A stretch of 64,000 nucleotides of DNA from Rothia sp. (in: high G+C Gram-positive bacteria) (GCA_030529845.1 JAUMWB010000005.1:62001-126000), one strand, 5' to 3'. Positions 38,563 through 47,677 are shown, numbered from the stretch's first letter. Translations and numbers: made by a program. The notes: generated by a model not told the origin, from the letters alone.

Positions 38563-39183
38563 CTAGAACACCAGGCCCCCCACAGCCGCCAGCAGCAGAA
38601 GGACGAAGACAGCCAGCCCACGGGCGTCCACCCGGCTTTCCTGCCGGGGCGGAACCGCCTCAAGGGCAGCGTCCTCAACCAGCTCCTGCCAGTAGCCGCG
38701 CAACACCAAAGCAACTGCCCCCGCCGCCGAATTCGGCAGGTCCGAGGCACGCACTGACCGCTCCGCACCGTAGGTGATAGCGGGCAGACGCTCAAGATCC
38801 TGACGGTGGGCAGATAAGGACGCCACCATCCCGCTTGAAGGCAGACCAAAAGCCTGATAGCGCTTGGTGGGAGTCACCAGGGTCAGATGGTACTTAGTCG
38901 AAACATCGATGAGGGCCGCATAATTGACCGTATGCGTCACAAAGGGGTTGTAGATGGTGATATTGTCGGCACCAGCTACCAGGCTGGACCGGCCCAACAC
39001 GTACCAAACCGTGTATGCCATCCACAGCACGCCCCAGCCACCGGTCAGCAGGGCTGATAAGCCACCGCTGACCGCCAAGGCCACCAGTACGCTCGCTGCA
39101 ACCAGCACAGCGCACCAGGTATAGAAGGGGGCGGTTTTCACGCGAAAGGTCACCGGAGGGTTCTGCAAATACTGAGACTTCAT
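38563..39183 (-). CDS. Membrane protein with bacterial PH-like domain
   Basis: This encodes 206 aa. Two spans near the N-terminus (FYTWCAVLVAASVLVALAV, ALLTGGWGVLWMAYTVWYVL) are followed by a PH-like region (SLVAGADNITIYNPFVTHTVNYAALIDVSTKYHLTLVTP, about 67-105) and a C-terminal span (GLAVFVLLLLAAVGGLVF). The arrangement matches small actinobacterial bPH-domain membrane proteins of unknown function. It lies antisense inside the opp cluster, between oppC and the ATPase gene, so it must have its own promoter. Confidence 0.65.
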   Translation of the reverse strand: MKSQYLQNPPVTFRVKTAPFYTWCAVLVAASVLVALAVSGGLSALLTGGWGVLWMAYTVWYVLGRSSLVAGADNITIYNPFVTHTVNYAALIDVSTKYHLTLVTPTKRYQAFGLPSSGMVASLSAHRQDLERLPAITYGAERSVRASDLPNSAAGAVALVLRGYWQELVEDAALEAVPPRQESRVDARGLAVFVLLLLAAVGGLVF

Positions 39184-39259
39184 AGTCTCTCGATTCTCTC
39201 AGATGAGACAGCTCCACCCCACTAACCTCTACAGAAACAACCAAGAGTTGGGAAAACCA

Positions 39260-41011
39260 GTGAATACACCAACCACTCAGCCAACCGGCGCCCAGCCGGT
39301 CCTCGAGGTCCGCGACCTCAGCGTTGACTTCGGCGTCGAACGCACCTGGGTTCCCGCCGCCATGAACCTCAACTACGAGGTACATGCCGGTGAAGTCCTC
39401 GCCATTGTGGGTGAATCCGGCTCAGGTAAGTCAGTTTCGTCCATGGGTATGATTGGGCTGCTGCCCAAGAACGCCCGCGTCACCGGCTCTGTTAAGCTCA
39501 ACGGCCGCGAACTCGTTGGCCTGTCCAACACCGAATTGCTCGGTGTGCGCGGTGAAGAAGTCGCCGTGATCTTCCAGGAACCTATGACCGCAATGAACCC
39601 GGTCATGACCGTAGGCGACCAGATTGTTGAGACTCTGCGCCTGCACAAGAACATCTCACCGGCAGAGGCCAAAGAAGAAGCCATCAAAATGCTTGAGATG
39701 GTCGAAATGCCCGACCCCATCAAGGCTTTCAACTCCTACCCCCACCAGATGTCGGGCGGTCAGCGCCAGCGCGCCATGATCGCCCAGTCGCTTTCGACCA
39801 ACCCCAAGCTGCTCATTGCCGATGAGCCCACCACGGCCCTCGATGTGACCGTTCAGGCTGAAATTCTTGAGCTCATGCGCAACCTGCAGAAGAAGCTCAA
39901 CTCAGCTATCATCCTCATTACCCACGACATGGGTGTAGTCGCCGACCTGGCCGACCGCGTCGCTGTGATGCGCCGCGGCCAGATCGTTGAAACCGGAGAA
40001 ATCCACGAAGTCTTCAACAACCCCCAGCACGAGTACACCCAGGCCCTACTCGGTGCCGTACTCCACCTGGGTGGCGACGAAATCGACGTAAATGCCGCCA
40101 TTGACGACGCAGCCGAGCACCAGCGTCCAGCCACCGCCCTGCTGGAACAGGTTGCCCCCCAACGCACCGGCGACGTCATCCTCTCCCTCAAAGACGTCGC
40201 CCTCGAATACCCCAAGCAGGGTCGTGTAGGCCCCTTCCGCGCTGTTACCGGCGCCAACCTCGAGATCCGTGCCGGTGAGGTTCTGGGTCTGGTCGGTGAA
40301 TCAGGCTCCGGTAAGTCCACCATCGGCCGCGCCACCGTGGGCTTCCTGCAGGTCGCCGAAGGTGAACTGAACGTCTGCGGCATTGATATGCGCAAGCCCA
40401 GCCGCAAGGACCTGGCCGAGGTACGCAGGCACGTAGGTATGGTCTTCCAGGACCCCTCATCCTCCCTCAACCCCCGCCTGCCCATCGGCGAATCCATCGG
40501 TGAGCCCATGATGCTTGCCGGCGTGGCTAAGGGTGCCGAGCTGCAGAAGCGTATCGAGGAGCTCCTGGACCGTGTAGAGCTGCCCCGCTCCTACCGCAAC
40601 CGCTACCCGCATGAGCTCTCCGGCGGCCAGAAGCAGCGTGTTGGCATCGCCCGCGCTCTCTCCCTCAAGCCCAAGCTCCTGATTGCGGATGAGCCCACCT
40701 CAGCTCTCGACGTATCAGTCCAGGCCCGTGTGCTGGAGCTCTTCCAGGAACTCCAGGAAGAAATGGGCTTCGCCTGCCTCTTCGTCACCCACGACCTGGC
40801 CGTCATCGACGCCCTGGCAGACCGCATCGCGGTGATGCGCCGCGGCGAAATCGTGGAGCAGGGCCCGCGCGAGCAGATTCTGCGCCACCCCCGCGAGGTC
40901 TACACCCAACGCCTGCTAGCTGCCGTTCCGCTGCCCGACCCGGACGCCCAGGCTGAGCGCCGCGAACTGCGCGCCAAGCTGCTGGACGAAACCGGCCACG
41001 TCGTCAGCTAA
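39260..41011 (+). CDS. oppDF: Peptide ABC transporter ATPase, fused OppD-OppF
   Basis: Two complete ABC domains lie in one chain (583 aa from GTG 39260; an in-frame ATG at 39203 would add 19 residues). The first domain has GESGSGKSVSS, LSGGQ-type MSGGQRQRAMIAQ and LLIADEPTTALD. The second has GESGSGKSTIG, ELSGGQKQRVGIARAL and LLIADEPTSALD. Domain 1 ends with an OppD-type tail (RRGQIVETGEIHEVFNNPQHEYTQALL). The fusion replaces separate oppD and oppF genes and powers oppABC. A strong terminator follows. Start choice is uncertain because neither site has a good Shine-Dalgarno sequence. Confidence 0.9.
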   Translation: MNTPTTQPTGAQPVLEVRDLSVDFGVERTWVPAAMNLNYEVHAGEVLAIVGESGSGKSVSSMGMIGLLPKNARVTGSVKLNGRELVGLSNTELLGVRGEEVAVIFQEPMTAMNPVMTVGDQIVETLRLHKNISPAEAKEEAIKMLEMVEMPDPIKAFNSYPHQMSGGQRQRAMIAQSLSTNPKLLIADEPTTALDVTVQAEILELMRNLQKKLNSAIILITHDMGVVADLADRVAVMRRGQIVETGEIHEVFNNPQHEYTQALLGAVLHLGGDEIDVNAAIDDAAEHQRPATALLEQVAPQRTGDVILSLKDVALEYPKQGRVGPFRAVTGANLEIRAGEVLGLVGESGSGKSTIGRATVGFLQVAEGELNVCGIDMRKPSRKDLAEVRRHVGMVFQDPSSSLNPRLPIGESIGEPMMLAGVAKGAELQKRIEELLDRVELPRSYRNRYPHELSGGQKQRVGIARALSLKPKLLIADEPTSALDVSVQARVLELFQELQEEMGFACLFVTHDLAVIDALADRIAVMRRGEIVEQGPREQILRHPREVYTQRLLAAVPLPDPDAQAERRELRAKLLDETGHVVS

Positions 41012-41017
41012 CCACAA

Positions 41018-41058
41018 GACAAAAGGAGCTCCACCAGATTCTGGTGGAGCTCCTTTTG
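41018..41058. terminator. Bidirectional terminator
   Basis: ACAAAAGGAGCTCCACCAG pairs with its complement CTGGTGGAGCTCCTTTTGT around a tiny loop. A and T tracts on both sides serve the convergent oppDF and dehydrogenase genes. Confidence 0.92.
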
Positions 41059-41072
41059 TGTACCTAATACAC

Positions 41073-42035
41073 CTAGTTCATCTTGTTGCGCCAGTTGGCG
41101 TCCTTACCCGCGCGGGCATCGCGCAGGGCCTGCAGGTTCTGCTTGATGAGGGCTTCGGGCTCGACGGGGCGGCCGCCCGCTGAGTGGGGAGTGATGATGA
41201 TGTTCTTGGCATCCCACAGGGGGTCGCTGGAAGGCAGGGGTTCTTCGACCACCACGTCGATGGCGGCGCCGGCGATGCTCCCTGAGTTGAGGGCTTCAAT
41301 CAGGTCAGCCTCGTTGACGGTGGGGCCGCGGCCGACGTTAATGACGTAGGCCCGCTGGGGCAGCTTGGCCAGACGGGCTGCATCAAGGGAGTTCTTGGTT
41401 TCCTCGGAGTTGGGCAGAATCATGACCAGAATGTCGGTGGTCTCTAGCACCGAGTCAATCTCGTCGGTAGCTACTACGGGAAAGCCTGCACGCTCCCCGG
41501 CGGAGCGGGCGATGCCGGTAACGTCGGCGCCGAAGGCGTCGAAGAGGCGGGCGGTTGCCTGGCCGATGGAGCCGAAGCCCCAGATGGTGACCTTAGCGCC
41601 GAGCAGGGTGGTGACCTGGTCGGCCGGGTGCAGTTCCTGGGGGCCGCCCAGCTCGGTGGCCCAGTTCTTCTGTGCCTGGTGGTCGGCCAGGGTGGGTAGG
41701 AAGCGCACGAAATTCAGGGCCAGTGCCAGGGTGTGTTCAGCGACGGTCTTAGAGTGCAGGCCGCTACCGGAGGCGATGACAGCCTCGGGGCGGAAGCCTG
41801 CGGCGCGGGCCTGGTCGGGGCCAGCCAGCAGGGCCTGAACCAGCTCTACCTGCTGAAGGTGGGTGGCGGCGTCCTTAAGCTGGTCGTTGGTGTTACCCCA
41901 GGCTACGAGTACGTCAGCGTCGTGGTGTTCGGGGGCGATGTTAACTGCCGGGTCGTAGCTGATGAGCTCGTCGCTGTCCTCAGCTCCCAGGGCGCTCTGA
42001 TCGAGGGTGATTGATGTGGGCAGAAGAATCTTCAT
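41073..42035 (-). CDS. D-isomer specific 2-hydroxyacid dehydrogenase
   Basis: This NAD(P)-dependent oxidoreductase has 320 aa. The Rossmann motif is TIWGFGSIGQATARLFDAFG (about 148-167). The catalytic Arg is in VINVGRGPTVNEADL, the Glu in VVEEPLP, and the catalytic His in ITPHSAGGRP. It lacks the ACT domain of phosphoglycerate dehydrogenase, so serA is not supported. A glyoxylate/hydroxypyruvate or similar keto-acid reductase is more likely. It is monocistronic and preceded by AGGAG. Confidence 0.85.
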   Translation of the reverse strand: MKILLPTSITLDQSALGAEDSDELISYDPAVNIAPEHHDADVLVAWGNTNDQLKDAATHLQQVELVQALLAGPDQARAAGFRPEAVIASGSGLHSKTVAEHTLALALNFVRFLPTLADHQAQKNWATELGGPQELHPADQVTTLLGAKVTIWGFGSIGQATARLFDAFGADVTGIARSAGERAGFPVVATDEIDSVLETTDILVMILPNSEETKNSLDAARLAKLPQRAYVINVGRGPTVNEADLIEALNSGSIAGAAIDVVVEEPLPSSDPLWDAKNIIITPHSAGGRPVEPEALIKQNLQALRDARAGKDANWRNKMN

Positions 42036-42147
42036 GGTCTACTCCTTTGTTCCAAGTTTTTAGGCGCGGGGCACCCATAAGCCACTTTACTCTTGTCTCA
42101 GCGGTTTCAGACCACCCAGTGACGCCGTATGATGGGTTAGGCCGCGG

Positions 42148-42804
42148 CTAGTCCTCGCGCAGCAGGTGGCGGAAGGTTTGCACGGCTTCGCGAATCATTT
42201 GGTCGCGTTCGCCATCTTCAAGTACGCCGCGGGTGTAGTCCAGGTAGCGGAGCAGAGCAGAAGTAATGCACAGGGCCGCACGGAGACGGGGTTCTGAGGT
42301 GCCCGCGTCCACCTCACTCTCGGGCAGGTAGGGCCAGGGGCCGCAGCGTCCGCTGGCGCTAAATTTCACCCAGTCAATAGTGCGCAGCAGGTCAGCCAGG
42401 GTTTTTTCGCACTCGATATGGTGGGTTTTGATACGGTAGCGCAGCTCAGGGTATTCCTGCACGAGAGGACGAACCCGGGGGAAAGTAGGGTTATCAATGG
42501 ATGAGATGATGATGTCGAGCATCAGGTGAGCAACGCGCTCGAAGATGTAGAGGTCTTGGCGGGCGGCGTCCTTCTGCAGGATATCCTCGGTGATGATGGG
42601 GGCGCGCAGACCCAGCACCGCGTCCTCTTTACTCGCGAAGTAGTTGAAAAGGGTACGGGGGCTCACCCCGGCGAGCTCAGCAATTTCGTCGGTGGTAGTG
42701 GCCTTGAGGCCCTTTTCTTGCACCAGGGTAAGCGCAGCCTCATGGATGGCGGTGTGGGTTCGCTCGCGGCGCTGCTGGCGCACAGACTTCTCGGGTTTTT
42801 TCAC
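42148..42804 (-). CDS. TetR family transcriptional regulator
   Basis: This encodes 218 aa with a clear helix-turn-helix: TIAIHEAAL-like THTAIHEAALTLVQEKG, then TTDEIAELAGVSPRTLFNYF (about 35-55). The C-terminal domain contains RPLVQEYPELRYRIKTHH, common in regulators of membrane-lipid or efflux genes. It is divergent from cardiolipin synthase with only about 80 nt between starts, so it may control that gene and itself. No strong palindrome is visible there. Confidence 0.87.
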   Translation of the reverse strand: MKKPEKSVRQQRRERTHTAIHEAALTLVQEKGLKATTTDEIAELAGVSPRTLFNYFASKEDAVLGLRAPIITEDILQKDAARQDLYIFERVAHLMLDIIISSIDNPTFPRVRPLVQEYPELRYRIKTHHIECEKTLADLLRTIDWVKFSASGRCGPWPYLPESEVDAGTSEPRLRAALCITSALLRYLDYTRGVLEDGERDQMIREAVQTFRHLLRED

Positions 42805-42884
42805 ACCACCAGTCTATTGCAGGGGCCGACGCAGTTTTGGACACCGTGCCCCATAGCGGCACCTGCCCCGCTAAACTGGGAAGG

Positions 42885-44387
42885 GTGAACTTAGGCCTCC
42901 CCACCTTAATCGATTTACTCAATCTGCCCCAGTGGGCAGCCATTACCCTACTGGTCATTGACCTGCTGATTCGTCTGACCGTGATTTTCTGGTTGCCCTA
43001 CAACCGCAAACCGGTGGTGGCACTCGGCTGGCTGATGGCAATTTTCTTTATTCCCTTCGTGGGTCTCTTCGCCTTCTTGGTGTTTGGCTCTAACCTGGTG
43101 CCCAAGCACCGCCGAAGCCGTCAACGCAGCATGAACCAGATCATTAAAGAGGCGATTCAGGGCGACGATGCGGTACTGGGCGACTCTGTGCTCTCTGAAC
43201 CTGCTCGGGTGGCGGCTAACCTCAACTACAAGCTGGGGGCCCTGCCGCTGATTGGCGGTAACGATTTTGAACTTCGGCACGATAACAACGCTGCCCTGCG
43301 GGAAATCGCCGAGAAAATCGATCAGGCCAAGAAGTACGTTCACTTCGAGTTCTACATCACCGCTCTCGACTCCACCACCGAGCCCCTCTGGGACGCCCTA
43401 GTGCGAGCCCACCAGCGCGGGGTGGCTGTGCATGTGCTGATTGACCATATCGGCTCCCGCAAATACCCCCGCTGGCGGGAACTTCAGCGCAAGCTCAACG
43501 ATGCCGGGGTACCCTGGCGGCTCATGCTCCCCCTCAAACCCTGGAAGGGTCAGTGGCAGCGCCCTGACCTGCGCAACCACCGCAAGATCGTGGTGATAGA
43601 CGGGGAGATAGCCTTCTCTGGTTCTCAGAACGCCATCGACCATACCTACAATCTCAAGGGCAACATCAAGAAGGGCCTGGAGTGGAAAGACCTCTCCTTC
43701 TTCTGCACCGGCCCCGTGGTACACGAGCTCAACGCGGTCTTTGTCTCCGACTGGTACGCCGAGACCAAGGAACTTCTGCTCGATGAAATCGACGCCGACA
43801 TCGAAGCCCACGACGAGGCAGGGCAGGAGGGCCAGCGTCCGCTCGCCCAAATCGTACCCTCTGGCCCCGGGTTCGAAACCGAAAACAACCTGCGCCTGAT
43901 CAACCACCTGATTTACAACGCAGAAGACCGCATCATTATCTGCTCGCCCTACTTCGTGCCCGAAGAGACCCTGCTGCAGGCTCTCACCAACATGGCCCTA
44001 TCGGGTATCGACGTCACCCTGATTGTCTGTGAAAAGGGCGACCAGTTCCTGCCAATTATGGGCCAGCGCTCCTACTATGAGCAGCTACTGCGTTCGGGTG
44101 TGAAGATTCAGCAGTACCCCGGCCCCACCGTGCTGCACTCCAAGTTCATGATTGTGGACGATGAAATCACCTTCATCGGTTCCTCCAACATGGACCCCCG
44201 CTCCTTCGCCCTCAACTTCGAAGTTTCCACCTTCATTGTGGGTAAGCCCATGGTGCAGGAACTCGAAGAGGTTGCTCGGGACTATATCTCCCGCTGTAAG
44301 CGCCTGCGTTACGACGAGTGGGTCAATCGCCCTAATCACCAGAAGGTAGCGGAAAACCTCTGCCGCCTGTGGAGCGCCCTGCTCTAG
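42885..44387 (+). CDS. cls: Cardiolipin synthase
   Basis: This phospholipase D-type membrane enzyme makes cardiolipin from two phosphatidylglycerols; about 500 aa. Two N-terminal spans (AAITLLVIDLLIRLTVIFWL, VVALGWLMAIFFIPFVGLFAFLVFG) precede two HKD motifs, HRKIVVIDGEIAFSGSQN (about 225) and HSKFMIVDDEITFIGSSN (about 425). The start is uncertain: GTG at 42885 gives a natural N-terminus, while TTG 42837 and GTG 42846 are in frame further upstream. The 3' end overlaps convergent glgC by four bases. Confidence 0.92.
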   Translation: MNLGLPTLIDLLNLPQWAAITLLVIDLLIRLTVIFWLPYNRKPVVALGWLMAIFFIPFVGLFAFLVFGSNLVPKHRRSRQRSMNQIIKEAIQGDDAVLGDSVLSEPARVAANLNYKLGALPLIGGNDFELRHDNNAALREIAEKIDQAKKYVHFEFYITALDSTTEPLWDALVRAHQRGVAVHVLIDHIGSRKYPRWRELQRKLNDAGVPWRLMLPLKPWKGQWQRPDLRNHRKIVVIDGEIAFSGSQNAIDHTYNLKGNIKKGLEWKDLSFFCTGPVVHELNAVFVSDWYAETKELLLDEIDADIEAHDEAGQEGQRPLAQIVPSGPGFETENNLRLINHLIYNAEDRIIICSPYFVPEETLLQALTNMALSGIDVTLIVCEKGDQFLPIMGQRSYYEQLLRSGVKIQQYPGPTVLHSKFMIVDDEITFIGSSNMDPRSFALNFEVSTFIVGKPMVQELEEVARDYISRCKRLRYDEWVNRPNHQKVAENLCRLWSALL

Positions 44388-45601
44388 GCTCCGGCAACCG
44401 CTTCGCCGTCGTGGCGGCGACCCTGACCGCTGGCCTGGCTGGAAATTACGGTAATATTTCCGGGCCCGGGCTTAGTCTGCCCTACCGCCCGGGCAGGGAC
44501 GCTGGCTCCCACATCGACAATGACCGACTGTAGGTGCGCTCCAGCGGGCACCAGGGTATCGCCCATGATGATAGAACGCTCTACCGTAGCTCCGGCTTCG
44601 ATAGTCACGCCGGGGCCAATGACGCTGGTCTCCACCTGCCCGTGTATGCGGGCACCGTGGGCAACCATAGACCCGGTGACCTGCGAGGACGGCGCCAGGT
44701 AGGCCGGTGCGTAAGGGTCAGGGTGGGGCAGGATAGCCCACCCGGGAGCGTCTAGATCTAGACCCTTTCCTTCAAGCAGGTCCATGTGGGCGCGGTAGTA
44801 GGCATCGATGGTGCCGATGTCCTTCCAGTAGCCCTCCAGCAGGTACTCGTGCACCTTCCCCTGCTCCACGAGGACAGGGATGATGGTTTCGCCGTAGTCG
44901 CCCAGGGCCTCACCCACAACCTCGGTATCAGAGCGGTCAATTCCATCTAGGAGCGTTTCCAGAGTTGAACGGAGAGCCTTGACCGAGAAGACAAAGATTT
45001 CGGTGGCGACCTTCTGGCTGGCGGGCTTCTCGGGCTTGTAATCGTAGTCGTTCACCGTGCCGTCCTTACCGGTGCGCACTACCCCGTAGCGGGAGGCGTC
45101 CTCATCAATCTGGGTGGTCACAACCGTCACATCTGAGCCCCGCTCTACGTGCTGGGCTAGGACAGGCCGCAGGTCGAGCTGGTAGAGGTGGTCGGCGCTC
45201 ATCACAATCACATTTTGAGCTCCGGAGGACTCCAGCAGGGGCAGCTGCTGGAAAAGGGCATGACCGTTACCCCGGGCGAAGCCGTCTTCGGGGCGACCCT
45301 CAATTGGGGGCAGGATACGCAGCCCATCGCGGGTGCCGTCAAGGTCCCAGGGGCGGCCACCTGCCAGGTGCTGGTTGAGGGTGAAGGGCTGGTATTGCTC
45401 AACTACCCAGACGTGGCGGATGCCCGAGTGGGCCAGGTTCGACAGGGCTACATCGATGATGCGGTAAATACCTGCAAAGGGGATGGCGGGCTTGGAGCGG
45501 TGGTCGGTGAGAGGGGATAACCGGCTCCCCCGCCCTCCCGCCAAAATCAGGGCGATGGCGGGCGGTTCTTGGGTGTGGGGAAAGGGGTCTGACATGGTCA
45601 T
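44384..45601 (-). CDS. glgC: Glucose-1-phosphate adenylyltransferase
   Basis: This enzyme makes ADP-glucose for glycogen; 405 aa. The nucleotide-binding motif ALILAGGRGSRLSPLTDHRSKPAIPFAG (about 17-44) is canonical. The catalytic and substrate-binding region includes VMSADHLYQLD and WKDIGTIDAYY. The C-terminus has left-handed beta-helix-like repeats (GARIHGQVETSVIGPGVTIEAGATVERSII). ATG at 45601 has GAGG close upstream, and the ATG two codons later is equally possible. glgA, often divergent from glgC, is not present. Confidence 0.94.
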   Translation of the reverse strand: MTMSDPFPHTQEPPAIALILAGGRGSRLSPLTDHRSKPAIPFAGIYRIIDVALSNLAHSGIRHVWVVEQYQPFTLNQHLAGGRPWDLDGTRDGLRILPPIEGRPEDGFARGNGHALFQQLPLLESSGAQNVIVMSADHLYQLDLRPVLAQHVERGSDVTVVTTQIDEDASRYGVVRTGKDGTVNDYDYKPEKPASQKVATEIFVFSVKALRSTLETLLDGIDRSDTEVVGEALGDYGETIIPVLVEQGKVHEYLLEGYWKDIGTIDAYYRAHMDLLEGKGLDLDAPGWAILPHPDPYAPAYLAPSSQVTGSMVAHGARIHGQVETSVIGPGVTIEAGATVERSIIMGDTLVPAGAHLQSVIVDVGASVPARAVGQTKPGPGNITVISSQASGQGRRHDGEAVAGA

Positions 45602-45664
45602 CTACCTCAGATAATAAGTGTGCATATCGTCAGTGATATGGTGGCACATTTTCCCCACAGACAC

Positions 45665-45723
45665 AAGGACGCCGCCCCGCACTCCCCTGCCCGGTGGCAG
45701 GAAAGTAAAGGGGCGGCGTCCTT
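45665..45723. terminator. Inverted-repeat terminator (GGACGC/GCGTCC pair)
   Basis: AAGGACGCCGCCCC and GGGGCGGCGTCCTT form a perfect 14-bp outer stem. A second hairpin CCTGCC/GGCAGG sits in its loop. It follows the minus-strand monooxygenase gene, before glgC. Confidence 0.7.
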
Positions 45724-45735
45724 ATCTCAGAAGAA

Positions 45736-47202
45736 CTAGTGGCCTGCGACCTCTCCCTTCTCCGCATTCTCAATCGCTAGCTTGAGGAAGTCACGAGCCG
45801 GGGTGTCAGCAGCGGAAGGCTTACCGGCGTAAGCGCCGCGGTACTTGGCAGCCGGGTGGCGCTCATCCACGTACTTGTTGCCCTCACCAAAGAGGCTCTC
45901 GCGCAGGGTGGAACCCTCATAAGCGGTGCGGTAGCGGCCGCGCTTCTGCAGTTCAGGGACGACGAACTCAACGAAGTCCTCGAAGGAACCGGGGGAAACG
46001 TGGTAGGCAAGGTTGATGCCGTCCAGACCGCCCTCGTCAATCCACTTCTCCAGCTCATCGGCAACGGTCTGGGGGGAGCCCACCAGAACCGCACCCATAC
46101 CGCCGGTGGCGCAGTGCTCGGCGATGTCCTTGCGGGTCCACTCCTTCTCCTTATCCTGCAGGGTGAAGGGGGTCAAGAAGGACTGGATAGACTCGGTCTC
46201 AACGTACTTGAGGGCCTCATCCTCATCGAACTGATCCAGGTCCAGGCCGCTCCAGCCGCCAATAATGCCCTGAGAAGCCTCAAGGTTCTGGTACTTGAGG
46301 TACTCGGCGTACTTGGCCTGGGCTTTCTCGTCGGTCTCATCCACCACCACAGAGAGCATGGCCAGGATCTTGACGTCATCGCGCTTACGGCCAGCCTTCT
46401 CAGCCTCATTACGAATACGCCCGGTCAGCACCTTAGTCAGGTGGGGGCGCAGGGCGGTGATGAAGATAGCCTCAGCGTGCTGGCCAGAGAAAGCCTGACC
46501 GCGGGAAGAGGCACCAGCCTGGAAAATTACGGGGGTGCGCTGGGGGGAAGGCTCACTCAGGGCAATGCCGGGAACCTGGAAGTACTTGCCCTTGTGCAGG
46601 ATGGGGTGCACCTTCGAGGGGTCAGCGAAGACGCCGTTTTCGCGGTCGCGGGGTACCGAGCCGTCCTCCCAGGAGCCCTCCCAGAGCTTGTAACAGACAT
46701 CGAGGAACTCTTCGGCAATCTTGTAACGCTCATCATGCTCAATCTGCCCGGGCAAACCCTGGTTTTCAGCAGCAGACTGTAGGTAAGAGGTAACGACGTT
46801 GAAGCCTACGCGGCCGCCGGTCAGGTGATCCAGGGTGGAGTAGGAACGAGCCAGGGTGTAGGGCTGGTTGTAGGTGACAGCGGCAGTGACGCCAAAGCCC
46901 AGGTGCTCAGTCACAGCGGCCATAGCAGAAATCTGCAAGAAGGGGTCACCCACCGGAACCTGGGCACCGTCCTTGAGTACAGGAGCTACTGAATCCTTGT
47001 AGACATCGTAAACACCGACCACATCCGCAATGAAGACCGCATCAAAGAGGCCCTTCTCGCAGACCTTCGCCAGGTCGGTCCAGTACTTGATGGTGTTGTA
47101 CTCGTCAGCCCGGTTGCGGGGGTGGCGCCAGAGGCCAAAGCTCTGGTGGCTGGTGGTGGTCATATCAAACGCGTTGACAACGATGCGCTTCTTCTCGGTC
47201 AT
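45736..47202 (-). CDS. NtaA/SnaA/SoxA-type FMN-dependent monooxygenase 1
   Basis: This flavin-dependent oxygenase of the bacterial luciferase-like superfamily has 488 aa and uses FMNH2 supplied by a separate reductase. Family landmarks are IVVNAFDMTTTSHQSFGLWRHP at the N-terminus, LDHLTGGRVGFNVVTSY (about 124-140), TPVIFQAGASSRGQAFSGQHAEAIF (about 240-264) and GTD-like GGMGAVLVGSP near 385. Relatives split C-S or C-N bonds in organosulfur compounds or aminopolycarboxylates. A SAM-IV riboswitch and terminator directly upstream make a sulfur role likely. The exact substrate is unknown. Confidence 0.85.
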   Translation of the reverse strand: MTEKKRIVVNAFDMTTTSHQSFGLWRHPRNRADEYNTIKYWTDLAKVCEKGLFDAVFIADVVGVYDVYKDSVAPVLKDGAQVPVGDPFLQISAMAAVTEHLGFGVTAAVTYNQPYTLARSYSTLDHLTGGRVGFNVVTSYLQSAAENQGLPGQIEHDERYKIAEEFLDVCYKLWEGSWEDGSVPRDRENGVFADPSKVHPILHKGKYFQVPGIALSEPSPQRTPVIFQAGASSRGQAFSGQHAEAIFITALRPHLTKVLTGRIRNEAEKAGRKRDDVKILAMLSVVVDETDEKAQAKYAEYLKYQNLEASQGIIGGWSGLDLDQFDEDEALKYVETESIQSFLTPFTLQDKEKEWTRKDIAEHCATGGMGAVLVGSPQTVADELEKWIDEGGLDGINLAYHVSPGSFEDFVEFVVPELQKRGRYRTAYEGSTLRESLFGEGNKYVDERHPAAKYRGAYAGKPSAADTPARDFLKLAIENAEKGEVAGH

Positions 47203-47274
47203 GAACCGGGCCCTTTCACAGGTGGTGCTTGGCCCCTCGCGCCCGTGCTGCCACCGGCGTCCTTACCCAAAAGT

Positions 47275-47308
47275 AAAAGGCGCCGAGCCTTCGCGAAGGT
47301 GGCGCCTG
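47275..47308 (-). terminator. Riboswitch-linked terminator
   Basis: On the minus strand AGGCGCC and CCTTCG pair with CGAAGG and GGCGCCT and are followed by TTTACTTTT. It lies between the SAM-IV aptamer and the monooxygenase start, as expected for a platform that stops transcription when SAM is bound. Confidence 0.75.
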
Positions 47309-47416
47309 GTTGCGCCGTACTTGCATTACTGCCTGATCCTCATCTGGGGCACCCCGCTACGGGAGAGGGTTGCCGCCCAACTAGCCAGAGCTTCGCGTTG
47401 GGACTCTTGATCTTGA
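47309..47416 (-). ncRNA. SAM-IV riboswitch
   Basis: The minus strand reads GATCAAGAGTCCCAAC, a P2 stem CCCAAC/GTTGGG, the conserved GCGGCAACCCTC, a P3 stem CCCGTAGCGGG, then GGTGCCCCAGATGAGGATC closing P1 with the first GATC. These are the S-adenosylmethionine-binding elements in the SAM-IV arrangement known from Actinobacteria. A further small hairpin (GCAGTAATGC) follows before the terminator. It should turn the monooxygenase gene off when SAM, hence sulfur, is plentiful. The 3' boundary is approximate. Confidence 0.85.
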
Positions 47417-47618
47417 GATTTAGTGTAGCCCTCACAGCCCGCCAAGAGGCAAGCATCTGAGGCTACGTTTCACATTGTGGCACGTGTTGAGCAATGTTAC
47501 GCTCAGCCGCGAGTTCCGGTCAGGCTCACCCACTGCGTCACACTCGTAACCAGGCGAAATACCGCGTCACACTCTTGCCCGACTGCCAGCCCGGCAACTG
47601 CCCCGTCGAATGTAACTG

Positions 47619-47664
47619 AAAGCTTCATCTGTGTGTTCTTTGAACGCGCAGATGAAGCTTTTGT
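47619..47664. terminator. Hairpin terminator
   Basis: AAGCTTCATCTG (47620-47631) pairs with CAGATGAAGCTT (47649-47660), with partial pairing inside the loop and TTTTGTTT after it on the plus strand. It lies 14 nt beyond the minus-strand tetR end. The 200 nt between it and the SAM-IV element contain only a repeated GCGTCACACTC (47535 and 47564). Confidence 0.7.
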
Positions 47665-47677
47665 TTACTTTCGGCAA

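Noticed and set aside
41073..42035. SerA (phosphoglycerate dehydrogenase)
   Set aside because: The C-terminal ACT/ASB domains are missing and the gene is not near serine genes; only the broad dehydrogenase family is supported.
47535..47570. Direct repeat GCGTCACACTC, two copies, as a CRISPR-like or iteron array
   Set aside because: Only two copies, with no spacer structure, cas gene or replication gene nearby.
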